DNA of 64,000 nt from Rhizobium sp. BK196 (GCF_014193255.1 NZ_JACHZB010000008.1:244506-308505), one strand, 5' to 3'; shown: positions 14,599 to 24,503, counted from the stretch's first letter. Notes: generated by a model from the letters alone, not told the origin. Translations and numbers: made by a program.

Positions 14599-16410
14599 TT
14601 AGGCATCTGCCGTCGCGTCAGACCTGCTGACCAGCGGATCGTCGTCGAAGGGATCCGGCACCCGCTTGGGCTTGACCAGCGGCTCCGGATGGATCGGTTT
14701 CGAAAACAGCAAGTCCTGTCCCGCCTGCAGGCCCTCCGAAACCTGCAGCACCAGCCGCGCTTCGTCGCGCTTGCGAATGTCCTCGCCGATCTCGTAGGCA
14801 TCGACTTCGGCGACACCGAGAGCCTCCAGGGTGCGCCGGCCGAAGAGCAGACCGGATTCCAGAGTTTCGCGCAGCTCGTAATCGACGCCCTTGTTGCGCA
14901 GTTCGATAGAGTGAATGCGGTCATAGGAGCGCACGAAGAGCGTCGTCTGCGGATAGTCGGCCTGGATCAACTCGACCACCTTGTCGGTGATCTCTTTCTT
15001 CTGGGTGCAGACGAGCACGATCTTGGCCCGGTCGATGCCGGCTGAACGCAGCACGTCCTTGCGGGTGCCGTCGCCGAAATAGATGCGGAAGCCGAAAGAG
15101 GATGCCTGCCGGATGCGGTCTGCGGAAAAATCGATGACGGTCACGCTCCGGCCGCCGGCGAGCAGGATCTGCGCGGCGATCTGGCCAAAACGCGAGAAAC
15201 CAACCATGAGCACATCCGCACCCGCACCCTCGAAATCCTCGTTGAGTTCTTCATGCTCCTCTCCCGTCAGCATCCGTTTGGAAAGGGCGGCACCCAGAGG
15301 CGTCAGCGCCATGGAAAGGGTGACGATCGCAACGAGCAGCGAAGCTGTACTGCTGGGCATCAGCCCCGCGACGGCAGCCGTGGTGAAGAGGACGAAGCCG
15401 AATTCACCCCCTTGCGGCAGCAGGAAGGCGATGCGTACGGCATCATTATGTGAGGAGCGCGCCGCGCGGCAGAGTACATAGATGATGAGCGCTTTCACGG
15501 CCATGATGATAGGCACGGCGATGATGATGAAGAGCACGTTGTCGAGCAGCACCTGAAGCTGCAGGGACAGCCCTACAGCAATGAAGAAGATAGCGAGAAG
15601 CACGCCGCGGAAAGGTTCGATATCGGCTTCAAGCTCATGCCTGTAGGAGGATTCCGCCAGCATGACACCGGACAGGAAAGCGCCCATCGCCATCGAGAGC
15701 CCGGCAAACTGCATCAGGCTTGCTGATCCCATCACGACGAAGAGTGCGGCCGCGATCATCGCCTCGCGTGCGCCTGTGCGCGCAATGATCTGGAAGAGTG
15801 GGGTCAGCAGGTATCGGCCCATGATGATCATCGCACCAACCGCCGCGACGGAGACGCCGAAATCAACAAGCGGATTGCCGCTGCCCTTGTCGCCGTCGAG
15901 GATGGTGACGACAGCCAGAAGCGGGACAATCGCCAGATCCTGAAACAGCAGCACGGAGAAGGAGCGCTGCCCGTAGCGGGTATTGACGTCGCCGTCGCCT
16001 TCGAGGATCTGCATGGCGAACGCCGTCGAAGAAAGCGCCAGCCCGAAGCCGGCGACGATGCTGCCGCGCCATTCGAGCACGCCGGAAAACCAGGCAAGTG
16101 CTGTCAGCGCCAGGCCCGTCACCACCACCTGTGCCGTACCGAGACCGAAGATATCGCGCCGCATCTGCCAGAGGCGGGTGGGCTTCAATTCAAGCCCGAT
16201 GATGAAAAGCAGGAAGACCACACCGAGTTCGGCAACATCGAGGATCTGCTCGCCATCGGTAATGCCGTGGAAGATCGGCCCGATGACGATGCCGGCAGCC
16301 AGATAGCCGAGAACCGTGCCGAGCCCGAGCTTCTTGAAGATCGGCGCGGCGACGACCGCGCCGCCGAGCAGCAGGATCGTTTCGGTGAAAAGCGCGTTTG
16401 GTGCGGACAT
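14599..16410 (-). CDS. KefB/KefC-type monovalent cation:proton antiporter (CPA2)
   Basis: The 603-residue protein has an N-terminal Na/H-exchanger domain of about twelve helices (residues 10-375) and a C-terminal TrkA-N (RCK) nucleotide-binding domain from about 395, beginning DVLMVGFSRFGQIAAQILL. It probably exchanges potassium for protons across the inner membrane, gated by a nucleotide or thiol ligand as in KefB/KefC. No glutathione-binding assignment can be made by eye. It is transcribed divergently from pmbA. Confidence 0.9.
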   Translation of the reverse strand: MSAPNALFTETILLLGGAVVAAPIFKKLGLGTVLGYLAAGIVIGPIFHGITDGEQILDVAELGVVFLLFIIGLELKPTRLWQMRRDIFGLGTAQVVVTGLALTALAWFSGVLEWRGSIVAGFGLALSSTAFAMQILEGDGDVNTRYGQRSFSVLLFQDLAIVPLLAVVTILDGDKGSGNPLVDFGVSVAAVGAMIIMGRYLLTPLFQIIARTGAREAMIAAALFVVMGSASLMQFAGLSMAMGAFLSGVMLAESSYRHELEADIEPFRGVLLAIFFIAVGLSLQLQVLLDNVLFIIIAVPIIMAVKALIIYVLCRAARSSHNDAVRIAFLLPQGGEFGFVLFTTAAVAGLMPSSTASLLVAIVTLSMALTPLGAALSKRMLTGEEHEELNEDFEGAGADVLMVGFSRFGQIAAQILLAGGRSVTVIDFSADRIRQASSFGFRIYFGDGTRKDVLRSAGIDRAKIVLVCTQKKEITDKVVELIQADYPQTTLFVRSYDRIHSIELRNKGVDYELRETLESGLLFGRRTLEALGVAEVDAYEIGEDIRKRDEARLVLQVSEGLQAGQDLLFSKPIHPEPLVKPKRVPDPFDDDPLVSRSDATADA

Positions 16411-16525
16411 GCTTCATTTCTTTCGGGTGGCGGGGCAAGCGGGCAGCCAGGAAAAGAATCGGCATCCACGGCCTTGATGCTTTCAGGAGTGCACAATAAA
16501 TGGAACGGGAAGGAAAGGCCAAATC

Positions 16526-17875
16526 ATGTCCTCTGAAATCGATTCCTCGACACTTCTTTCCCGTGCAAGTCAACTGATCGATCTGGCGAAAAAGGCAGGC
16601 GCCGATGCCGCCGATGCCGTCGTCGTCCGTTCGCGCTCTCAATCGGTCAGCGTTCGCCTGGGCAAGGTCGAAGGCACCGAGTCCTCGGAGAGCGACGACT
16701 TTTCACTCCGTGTCTTTGTCGGCAAGCGGGTGGCAACCGTTTCCGCCAATCCGGGTTTTGACCTCACGGCGCTGGCTGAACGCGCCGTCGCCATGGCCAA
16801 GGTCTCGCCGGAAGATCCCTTCGCCTGCCTCGCCGATGAGAACAGGCTCGCAAAGACCTATCCCGATCTGCAGTTGCTCGATACGACCGAAGTCAGCGCC
16901 GACCAGCTGCGGGAAGCAGCCCTTGCTGCAGAAGCTGCAGCCCTTGCCGTGAAAGGGGTCACCAATTCCTCAGGCGCGGGCGCCTCTGCCGGACTGGGCG
17001 GGTTGGTGCTTGCCACCTCGCATGGTTTCGAAGGCAGCTACATGGCGTCGCGCTTCGGCAACTCCGTCAGCGTCATTGCCGGCGAAGGCACCGGCATGGA
17101 ACGCGACTATGATTTCGACAGCCGTCTCTACTATGCCGAGCTCGACAATCCCGCCGAAATCGGCCGCCGGGCCGGCGAGCGCGCCATCAAGCGCGTCAAT
17201 CCCCGTCAGGTGCCGACCGGCAAGGGTATCACCGTCATATTCGATCCGCGTGTTGCTCGCGGTTTTGTCGGCCATATTGCCGGTGCCATCAATGGTGCGT
17301 CGGTTGCCCGCAAGACGAGCTTCCTGCGTGACAAGATGGGTCAGCAGGTACTGAAAACGGGCCTGTCAATCACCGACGATCCCCTGATCGTGCGCGGCCC
17401 GTCCTCCCGTCCCTTCGATGGTGAGGGCGTCTCCGGCGAGCGGCTGGTCATGATCGAGGATGGCGTGCTCAAACACTGGTTCCTGTCGACTTCCACCGCA
17501 AACGAGATCGGCGGTCTGGAAACCAATGGCCGAGGCGTGCGCGGCGGCACCTCGGTCACACCCGCCTCGACCAACCTGGCGCTGGAGCCGGGCGACATCT
17601 CGCCGGAAGAGCTGATCCGCAGCGTCGGCAACGGCTTCTACGTGACCGAGTTGATCGGCCAGGGGGTCAACATGATAACAGGCGAATACAGCCGAGGCGC
17701 GACTGGTTTCTGGATCGAAAACGGCGAACTGACCTTCCCAGTGTCTGAGGTGACGATCGCCTCGAACCTCAAGGACATGTTCATGCGGCTGACGCTCGCC
17801 AACGACATAGACCGCAAATTCGGTGTGGCGGCTCCGACCTTCGCCATTGAAGGTATGACACTTGCCGGCCGCTGA
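16526..17875 (+). CDS. pmbA: TldD/PmbA family protein, PmbA (TldE) subunit
   Basis: PmbA pairs with TldD to form a heteromeric metalloprotease that in E. coli matures microcin B17 and degrades the antitoxin CcdA. The 449-residue length and the N-terminal AKKAGADAADAVVVRS pattern fit PmbA. I see no HExxxH zinc motif, as expected for the non-catalytic subunit. tldD is not in the window. GGAAAGG precedes the ATG. The CysQ-like gene starts 15 bp after its stop, so they are probably one operon. Confidence 0.93.
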   Translation: MSSEIDSSTLLSRASQLIDLAKKAGADAADAVVVRSRSQSVSVRLGKVEGTESSESDDFSLRVFVGKRVATVSANPGFDLTALAERAVAMAKVSPEDPFACLADENRLAKTYPDLQLLDTTEVSADQLREAALAAEAAALAVKGVTNSSGAGASAGLGGLVLATSHGFEGSYMASRFGNSVSVIAGEGTGMERDYDFDSRLYYAELDNPAEIGRRAGERAIKRVNPRQVPTGKGITVIFDPRVARGFVGHIAGAINGASVARKTSFLRDKMGQQVLKTGLSITDDPLIVRGPSSRPFDGEGVSGERLVMIEDGVLKHWFLSTSTANEIGGLETNGRGVRGGTSVTPASTNLALEPGDISPEELIRSVGNGFYVTELIGQGVNMITGEYSRGATGFWIENGELTFPVSEVTIASNLKDMFMRLTLANDIDRKFGVAAPTFAIEGMTLAGR

Positions 17876-17890
17876 CGAACGGATGACGCG

Positions 17891-18697
17891 ATGAGCGACA
17901 CGGACAAGCGCTGGCAGAGCGATCTCGCGCTGATCGCCGATGCTGCGAAACAGGCGGGCGCCGTCGCACTTGGTTTCTTCAACAACTCGCCGGAAGTCTG
18001 GTGGAAGAACGAGGAGCGCTCGCCTGTCAGTGCCGCCGATTTCGCCGCCAATGAAAAGCTTGAAACCATCCTGCGCAGGGCACGACCGAACTACGGCTGG
18101 CTGTCCGAAGAGACCGACGACGATGCCGGTCGCCTGGAACACGAGACGCTGTTCATCGTCGATCCGATCGATGGCACACGGGCATTCTTGGCCGGCAAGG
18201 ATCTCTGGTGCGTCAGTGTCGGCATCGTCCATCGTGGCCGCCCGGTTGCCGGCGTACTTTATGCACCGGCGCTCGATGAACTCTACGAAGCGGTCGAAGG
18301 CGGCTCCGCGCTGAAAAACGGCGAGCCGATTTCCGTCTCCACGCGCGGCGAAGCCGATCTCAGCCAGCTTGCGGTCAGCGAGGAACTGTTCAAGCTTCTG
18401 CCTGCGGAGGTTCGCGAACGCAGCGAGCGTGTCAAATATATCCCCTCACTCGCCTACCGTATCGCCATGGTAGCCGATGGCCGGCTGGACACGACGTTTG
18501 TCGGACGGAATGCCCACGACTGGGATATTGCGGCAGCCGATCTTATTCTCGAGCGCGCCGGTGGCGGTCTTGTCGATCTTTCGGGGCATCCGACAACCTA
18601 TAATAGAGAGAAAGTCAGCCACGAGGCGCTCTGCGCGTCGCCGGTTCCGCGTCTCCGCGAATATCTGGACTTGTTCACTCAGCTAAGAGATGGTTGA
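17891..18697 (+). CDS. Inositol-monophosphatase family, CysQ-like 3'(2'),5'-bisphosphate nucleotidase
   Basis: The 268-residue protein has the lithium-sensitive Mg-dependent phosphatase motifs: EE at residues 73-74, DPIDGT at 91-96, and WDIAAADLI near residue 215. Its length and ERSPVSAADFAAN fit CysQ/HisN-like members, which hydrolyse 3'-phosphoadenosine 5'-phosphate or related phosphates. The exact substrate cannot be decided from sequence. It sits between pmbA and the DUF4170 gene, a layout I recall from other rhizobia. Confidence 0.88.
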   Translation: MSDTDKRWQSDLALIADAAKQAGAVALGFFNNSPEVWWKNEERSPVSAADFAANEKLETILRRARPNYGWLSEETDDDAGRLEHETLFIVDPIDGTRAFLAGKDLWCVSVGIVHRGRPVAGVLYAPALDELYEAVEGGSALKNGEPISVSTRGEADLSQLAVSEELFKLLPAEVRERSERVKYIPSLAYRIAMVADGRLDTTFVGRNAHDWDIAAADLILERAGGGLVDLSGHPTTYNREKVSHEALCASPVPRLREYLDLFTQLRDG

Positions 18698-18758
18698 CGT
18701 TTCCGTCAAAATCCCTCAGATGAGGGGCCGGAGGAGAATAGGCAGAAAGAGAATAAAA

Positions 18759-19007
18759 ATGACGGACTCCGGCGGTAAAAAGCAGCTCCTGCACCTCGTC
18801 TTCGGTGGCGAACTCGAAAACCTCGATGGCATCCAGTTTCGTGATCTGAAGGATCTCGATATTGTCGGTATTTTCCCCGACTATGCCACGGCACTGACGG
18901 CCTGGAAAGCCAAGGCGCAGCAGACGGTCGACAATGCGCATATGCGCTATTTCATCGTCCACATGCATCGTTTGCTCGATCCGCAGGATACGATCGGGAG
19001 CAAGTGA
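18759..19007 (+). CDS. DUF4170 domain protein
   Basis: An 82-residue soluble protein matching the DUF4170 pattern, with LLHLVFGGELENL near the start and the conserved YFIVHMHRLLDP near the end. Function unknown. I start at the ATG at 18759, preceded by AGAAAGAG; a frame from 18690 would overlap the upstream gene. It lies between the CysQ-like gene and waaA. Confidence 0.85.
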   Translation: MTDSGGKKQLLHLVFGGELENLDGIQFRDLKDLDIVGIFPDYATALTAWKAKAQQTVDNAHMRYFIVHMHRLLDPQDTIGSK

Positions 19008-19175
19008 CCCGCGCAGCAAATCGGCTTGTCCTCCGCTGTCCACAGCGGGGGGCCTTCGCGCATCGGTTCTCGCCCTCGTTCGACGCATTCTGAACAAATT
19101 GATCGGTCATGGCGGCCGCAACGATAATTAGGGAATTGGATTGATGTCGGTCTGCATGGATCGGAGGTCTGCCGA

Positions 19176-20495
19176 ATGAGCTCCCGGATGGCGCGGATCG
19201 GTCTGAACGCGTACCGTCTGGCGGGAACTGTGGCGTCGCCGGTCGTCGGCCTCTACATCACCTACCGCACGGCCAAGGGCAAGGAAGATCGTGCCCGCCG
19301 GTTGGAGCGCTTTGGCTATGCGAGCGCCAATCGGCCGCAAGGTCCCCTCGTCTGGTTTCATGCCGCAAGTGTCGGCGAAACCAACGCTGTCATTCCCCTG
19401 ATCCGTGAAATTCGCCGCCGCGACATCCATGTCATACTGACGACAGGCACCATCACCTCCGCGAGGCTTGCCGCTGAACGTCTCGGCAATGATGCGATCC
19501 ATCAATATGTGCCGCTCGACCTGAAGCCCGCCGTTGGCCGCTTCCTCGATTACTGGCAGCCGGATTGCGCCATCATCGCCGAATCCGAGATCTGGCCCGC
19601 GACGGTGCTTGAACTCGGCCATCGCCGCATTCCGCAGATCCTCGTCAATGCCCGCATGTCGGACCGCTCTTTCGCCCGCTGGCGCCGGCGCCCGTCGCTG
19701 GCCGAGGCGCTCTTCGAAAACTTGGCGCTCGTCATCGCCCAGTCTGATTTGGATGCCGAGCGTTTCCGTGATCTCGGCGCCGTGCCGGTCATCACGTCAG
19801 GCAACCTGAAGGTCGATACCGACGCACCGCCCTACGACGGCGCTGTCTTCGCCCGATACAAAAAGCAGATCGGCGACCGCAAGACATGGGCAGCGATCTC
19901 CACTTTCGACGGCGAGGAAAATGCCGCCGGCATCGTCCATCGGGCGCTGCGTGATCGCGACAGACAGCTGACAATTATTGTGCCGCGCCATCCCGAGCGC
20001 GCCGACGAGATCGAGGCGGTCCTCGTCAAGCAGGGGTTGAAAGTCGCCCGCCGTACACGGGACGATGTCCTGACCCCCGATATCGATATCTTCCTGGGTG
20101 ATACGATCGGCGAAATGGGCCTTTATCTGCGCCTGACGGAAGTGGCCTTCGTCGGCCGCTCGCTCTTTGCCGAAGGCGGCCAGAACCCGCTCGAGCCGGC
20201 CATGCTCGGCTGCGCCATCCTGTCGGGCGGCAATGTGCAGAATTTCCGCGAGGCCTATCAGAAACTCGCCCGCAGCGGCAGCGCCCGCATGGTGCGCGAC
20301 ACCGAGATGCTGGCGAAGGGCGTGCATTATCTTCTGACCAATGACGAGGCGCGCGGCAAGATGATCCAGGCCGGCATCGCCACCGTGCATGAAATGCGCG
20401 GCGCGCTGAGCGCCACGTTGAAGGGGCTGGAACCCTATATCAATCCGCTGACGGTGAAGGCGCGTTTGCTGCCGAAGGCCGTGGCGCAGGCCTGA
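19176..20495 (+). CDS. waaA: Kdo transferase
   Basis: WaaA (KdtA) transfers 3-deoxy-D-manno-octulosonic acid from CMP-Kdo to the lipid A precursor at the cytoplasmic face of the inner membrane. The 439-residue protein has an N-terminal hydrophobic anchor (residues 8-30) and the GT-B acceptor site WFHAASVGET with the conserved Glu68. GGAGG precedes the ATG. The gene is in line with a HAD phosphatase and lpxK, so the cluster covers two steps of Kdo-lipid A assembly. Confidence 0.96.
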   Translation: MSSRMARIGLNAYRLAGTVASPVVGLYITYRTAKGKEDRARRLERFGYASANRPQGPLVWFHAASVGETNAVIPLIREIRRRDIHVILTTGTITSARLAAERLGNDAIHQYVPLDLKPAVGRFLDYWQPDCAIIAESEIWPATVLELGHRRIPQILVNARMSDRSFARWRRRPSLAEALFENLALVIAQSDLDAERFRDLGAVPVITSGNLKVDTDAPPYDGAVFARYKKQIGDRKTWAAISTFDGEENAAGIVHRALRDRDRQLTIIVPRHPERADEIEAVLVKQGLKVARRTRDDVLTPDIDIFLGDTIGEMGLYLRLTEVAFVGRSLFAEGGQNPLEPAMLGCAILSGGNVQNFREAYQKLARSGSARMVRDTEMLAKGVHYLLTNDEARGKMIQAGIATVHEMRGALSATLKGLEPYINPLTVKARLLPKAVAQA

Positions 20496-20504
20496 GGAGC
20501 GGTC

Positions 20505-21227
20505 ATGTCGGCAGAAGCGAAGATCAGGGGCATCCTCTTCGACAAAGACGGTACGCTGCTCGATTATGATGAAAGCTGGCTGCCGGTAAACCGAGAGCTT
20601 GCCCGGATCGCCGCCGAAGGCGACGCAGCACTTGCCGATCATCTGCTTGCCGCATGCGGCATGGACCCCGTTACGGGCCATATCGTTCCCGACAGCCTGC
20701 TTGCTGCCGGCAATACTCACCAGATCGCCCAGGGCCTCGTTGCCGCCGGCTCGAAACTCGATGCAATCGAGCTGACGATCAAGCTTGACAATCTCTTTGC
20801 CAACGCCGCCGAATTTTCGGTGCCGGTAACCGATCTCGCGGCCTTCTTCGGGCGCCTGCACAAGCGCGGATTCAAGCTCGGCATCGCCTCCAGCGACAAT
20901 GAGCGCTCGATCCGCCAAACGGCCCAGCGCTTTGGCATTTCCGGCTATGTCGACTACATCGCCGGTTATGATAGCGGCTTCGGCAGCAAGCCTGAACCCG
21001 GCATGGTGCTCGGCTTCTGTGCTGCGACGGGCCTGCAGCCGGAAGAGATCGCCATGGTCGGCGACAACAATCACGATCTCCATATGGGCAGGAATGCAAA
21101 AACCGGCCTGACGATCGCAGTTCTGACCGGCACCGGCTCGCGTGAATCGCTCTCCGCCTCCGCCGATCATGTTTTCGATGACATCACCCACATCGAAGCG
21201 CTGCTGCCGGATTTGCAACTGGCCTAA
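20505..21227 (+). CDS. HAD hydrolase, phosphoglycolate-phosphatase-like
   Basis: The 240-residue protein has all HAD phosphatase motifs: DKDGTL near residue 14, SSDN near residue 127, the SKPEPG lysine near 163, and GDNNHD near 184. The last has Asn where many family members have Asp. GAGGAG lies just before the ATG, and the gap to waaA is 9 bp, so they are co-transcribed. The substrate is unknown. Its place between waaA and lpxK might suggest a sugar phosphate of LPS synthesis, but no motif proves it. Confidence 0.88.
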   Translation: MSAEAKIRGILFDKDGTLLDYDESWLPVNRELARIAAEGDAALADHLLAACGMDPVTGHIVPDSLLAAGNTHQIAQGLVAAGSKLDAIELTIKLDNLFANAAEFSVPVTDLAAFFGRLHKRGFKLGIASSDNERSIRQTAQRFGISGYVDYIAGYDSGFGSKPEPGMVLGFCAATGLQPEEIAMVGDNNHDLHMGRNAKTGLTIAVLTGTGSRESLSASADHVFDDITHIEALLPDLQLA

Positions 21228-21331
21228 CGCGCAAGGACTTGCATTTTCACGCGTTTTGGCTTCTCAATCCGCCCCGGTCGATTTTGTGGGACCTCGCCTG
21301 GGGGTGAGGGCAAGGGAAACGGGACGGCATC

Positions 21332-22375
21332 ATGATATCCGAAGCGCCGCCGTTCTGGTGGAGGCGGGCAGGTTGGCAGGCATGGGCTCTGTCGCCCCTT
21401 TCTTTCCTTTATGGTCGTGTGGCGGGCTATCGCATGGTCCATGCGCGCCGCGCCTCGGTTCCGATCCCCGTCATCTGCGTCGGTAATTTCACAGTGGGGG
21501 GTGCGGGCAAGACGCCGACGGCAATTGCGATTGCCCGTGCAGCCAAAGCCAAGGGTCTGAAGCCAGGTTTCTTAAGCCGCGGTCACGGCGGCTCGCTGGA
21601 TGTCACCACCGTCGTCGATCCCGCCCATCACCGCGCAGTCGCCGTGGGCGACGAGCCGCTGTTGCTGGCGCAGGAAGCCCTGACAGTGATCTCCCGCAAG
21701 CGTGTCGATGGTGCAGTGAGGCTCGTCGAAGAAGGTGCCGATGTCATCATCATGGACGATGGTTTCCAGAGTGCGCGGCTCGCCATCGACTACGCGCTTC
21801 TGGTGATTGATGCGACGCGCGGTCTCGGCAACGGTCATATTGTCCCGGGTGGCCCGGTGCGCGCGCCGGTCAGACTGCAGTTGCGCCAGGCGACCGCGCT
21901 TCTGAAGGTCGGAGATGGCAATGCGGCTGACCGTATCGTCCGCATCGCGGCGCGCGCTGCCAAGCCTTATTTTACTGCCGCCCTGAAAGTGTCCGGCGAG
22001 AATTCTTTCGACGGCCTCAAAGTACTCGCCTTTGCCGGTATTGCCGATCCGGAAAAATTCTTCCGCACGGTTCGTTCGCTTGGAGCGAACATCGAGGTGG
22101 CGACGGCTTTTGGCGATCACGAGCATTTAAGCGAGGAAGAGATCGACGGTCTTCTCGCGGCTGCAGACCAGCAGAACCTGACGATCGTCACGACGTCGAA
22201 GGATTTCGTACGTCTCGCCGGCCATCACGGCAAGGCGGAGAAGCTTGCGGTCCGCTGCCGTGTCGTCGAGGTGGAGATGGCATTCACTGATCCGCTTGCA
22301 CCCAGGCTCATCATCGATCGAGCCTTCGATGCCTGCCGTGAGCGTCGGCTCAGGGAAGCGAAAAAGAAACCTTAA
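21332..22375 (+). CDS. lpxK: Tetraacyldisaccharide 4'-kinase
   Basis: LpxK phosphorylates the 4' position of the disaccharide lipid A precursor at the inner membrane. The 347-residue protein has the Walker A motif GNFTVGGAGKT at residues 51-61 and the metal-binding IIMDDGFQS near residue 140. It lies about 100 bp after the HAD gene in the same direction. Its TAA overlaps the TAA of the convergent DUF2093 gene within the shared TTAA. Confidence 0.96.
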   Translation: MISEAPPFWWRRAGWQAWALSPLSFLYGRVAGYRMVHARRASVPIPVICVGNFTVGGAGKTPTAIAIARAAKAKGLKPGFLSRGHGGSLDVTTVVDPAHHRAVAVGDEPLLLAQEALTVISRKRVDGAVRLVEEGADVIIMDDGFQSARLAIDYALLVIDATRGLGNGHIVPGGPVRAPVRLQLRQATALLKVGDGNAADRIVRIAARAAKPYFTAALKVSGENSFDGLKVLAFAGIADPEKFFRTVRSLGANIEVATAFGDHEHLSEEEIDGLLAAADQQNLTIVTTSKDFVRLAGHHGKAEKLAVRCRVVEVEMAFTDPLAPRLIIDRAFDACRERRLREAKKKP

Positions 22376-22608
22376 CGCTGGCTCGGCAGAACGCCGGCGC
22401 GCCGGTCGGCTTCGAGTGCCGAAGCGACATCGGCATAGGGTTCCTGCCGCGCTACGCTCCAGTAGCGAAGCTCATCGAGCGGGACCTGTTTGCCCGTCAT
22501 TGCGCAGACGACATAGGAGCCGGGCGACAGAATTTGGAAATCGCCGTCGAGATAGCGGATCTTCGCCTCGCGGTTTCCGTGTCCTTCGAACAAATTCATG
22601 CGTTCCAT
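22372..22608 (-). CDS. DUF2093 domain protein
   Basis: A 78-residue soluble protein with the DUF2093 pattern (GNREAKIRYLDGDFQIL near the start, GKQVPLDELRYWSV in the middle). It is small, conserved in rhizobia and of unknown function. A second in-frame ATG at 22599 may be the true start, with GGGG nine bases upstream. The stop overlaps the lpxK stop by 4 bp. It lies upstream of mutL on the same strand. Confidence 0.85.
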   Translation of the reverse strand: MERMNLFEGHGNREAKIRYLDGDFQILSPGSYVVCAMTGKQVPLDELRYWSVARQEPYADVASALEADRRAGVLPSQR

Positions 22609-22665
22609 CCCCGCGGTCTGTCATCCGTCTGCCATACTCCCCGGCAAGTTGTTTTGCCAGCTTTT

Positions 22666-24486
22666 TCAGCTCCGGCCGAACAGACGCTCGATATCGGCAA
22701 GCTTCAGTTCGATATAGGTCGGACGTCCATGATTGCATTGGCCGGAGCCCGGGGTCACTTCCATTTGACGCAAAAGCGCATTCATTTCTTCCGGCCGCAG
22801 CCGTCGTCCTGATCGCACCGAACCATGGCAGGCCATGGTTGCTGCCACATATTCGAGCTTGGCCGAAAGGCCGGAGGCTGTGTCCCATTCGGCGATCTCG
22901 TCGGCAAGCTGGCGGACGAGGCCTTGCGCGTCGACCTCGCCGAGCAAGGCCGGCGTTTCGCGCACAGCAATGGCGCCCGGCCCGAAACGTTCGATCGCAA
23001 GACCGAGTTCGGAAAACTCGGCCGCATGCACCATCAGACGGTCGCAATCCTCTTCGGGAATGTCGACGATCTCGGGGATCAGCAGCACCTGTGAGGCCAG
23101 CCGCTTGGAATGCAACGCCTTGCGCATCGCCTCGAAGACCAGCCGCTCATGAGCGGCGTGCTGATCGACGATGACAATGCCGTTGTCTGTCTGCGCGATG
23201 ATGTAGTTTTCATGGATCTGCGCCCTCGCGGCCCCGAGCGGATAGCGCGCCACCGGTTCGGCTAAAGTGGCCGTGGCCTGCGCTTCGGGTGCAGGTTCGA
23301 AAACCTGCTCCGAGCGCGCCGTCGGATGGACGAGCCCGTCGAAGGAGGCTTGCGGTCTTTCATCGAAACCGGCCGTCGACTGGTACGGCCGGGAGGGAGA
23401 AGTTGCCGCCGACCATGGTGCCTGCGGCCGCTGTGGTGTCGCCTGAAAGCCAGGGCGGAAAGCGCGCAGCATGTCGCTTGCGCCAGTCGTTGCCGCCCGG
23501 CTGCCATCACGCGCGAGAGCTTCTCGGATTGCGCCGACAATCAGCCCCCTAACCAGTCCCGGATCGCGGAAGCGGACGTCGGATTTCGCCGGATGTACGT
23601 TGACATCAACGAGCGCAGGATCGAGCGTGATGGACAGGACAGCGACGGGATAACGGCCGGAGGGAATCGTTTCGGCATAGGCGCCGCGGATCGCCGAGAG
23701 GATGAGTTTGTCCTGTACGGGACGGCCGTTGACGAAGGCATATTGATGAGCCGAATTGCCCCGGTTGAAGGTCGGCACGCCGGCAAAACCGGTCAGTTGC
23801 ACCTCTTCACGTTCGGCGTCCAGGGCGATGGCATTGTCGCGAAATTCCTTGCCGAGCACCTGCGCCATGCGCGCCAGATGATCCTCGCCGGTTGCCGGAA
23901 ATTCCAGCGTCGAGCGATCAGGGCCGGACAGCACGAAACGCACGCCCGGAAAGGCAATCGCCATACGCTTGACGATCTCGGTGATTGCAGCCGCTTCCGC
24001 CTTCTCCGTCTTCAGGAATTTCAGCCGTGCCGGCGTCGCGAAGAATAGGTCGCGCACCTCGACGATCGTTCCCGGATTCGCGGCTGCAGGGCGCAGATGC
24101 ACGATCTTGCCGCCGGCAACAGAGATCTCGTTGCCTGCTGCGCTGTCACGCCTGCGGCTTGCGATGCTGAGCCGCGCCACCGAACCGATCGATGGCAATG
24201 CTTCGCCCCGGAAGCCGAGCGTGCGGATATCGTCAAGCGTCTCCGATATCTTCGAGGTGCAGTGGCGCTTGACTGCAAGTTCAAGATCGGCGGCATCCAT
24301 GCCGGACCCGTTGTCGCTGACGCGTAGCAGCGCTTTGCCGCCGCCGGCGGTTGCGATTTCGATACGGGTCGCGCCCGCGTCGAGCGCGTTTTCGATCAGC
24401 TCTTTTGCAGTACTCGCCGGTCGTTCGATGACTTCGCCGGCGGCGATCTGGTTGATGAGCGTTTCCGAGAGCTGTCTGATGGCCAT
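22666..24486 (-). CDS. mutL: DNA mismatch repair protein MutL, endonuclease type
   Basis: MutL couples mismatch recognition by MutS to strand removal. The 606-residue protein starts MAIRQLSETLINQIAAGEV with the GHKL ATPase motifs: NALDAGAT, DNGSGMD and GFRGEAL. The C-terminal domain carries the metal-binding endonuclease motif DQHAAHERLVFE near residues 441-452, and also MACHGSV and CNHGRPT near the end. These are features of nicking MutL proteins in species without MutH. A longer in-frame start at 24567 was rejected because MAIRQL is the conserved beginning. Confidence 0.96.
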   Translation of the reverse strand: MAIRQLSETLINQIAAGEVIERPASTAKELIENALDAGATRIEIATAGGGKALLRVSDNGSGMDAADLELAVKRHCTSKISETLDDIRTLGFRGEALPSIGSVARLSIASRRRDSAAGNEISVAGGKIVHLRPAAANPGTIVEVRDLFFATPARLKFLKTEKAEAAAITEIVKRMAIAFPGVRFVLSGPDRSTLEFPATGEDHLARMAQVLGKEFRDNAIALDAEREEVQLTGFAGVPTFNRGNSAHQYAFVNGRPVQDKLILSAIRGAYAETIPSGRYPVAVLSITLDPALVDVNVHPAKSDVRFRDPGLVRGLIVGAIREALARDGSRAATTGASDMLRAFRPGFQATPQRPQAPWSAATSPSRPYQSTAGFDERPQASFDGLVHPTARSEQVFEPAPEAQATATLAEPVARYPLGAARAQIHENYIIAQTDNGIVIVDQHAAHERLVFEAMRKALHSKRLASQVLLIPEIVDIPEEDCDRLMVHAAEFSELGLAIERFGPGAIAVRETPALLGEVDAQGLVRQLADEIAEWDTASGLSAKLEYVAATMACHGSVRSGRRLRPEEMNALLRQMEVTPGSGQCNHGRPTYIELKLADIERLFGRS

Positions 24487-24491
24487 GCGCC

Positions 24492-24503
24492 TATTTTTGG
24501 GGG
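24492..24503. promoter_or_regulatory. CCCCCAAAAATA-like half-site at the mutL start
   Basis: Just upstream of the mutL ATG the minus strand reads CCCCCAAAAATA, which resembles one arm of the CCCCCAAATTTGGGGG palindrome 60 bp further. It may be a chance match. Confidence 0.2.
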
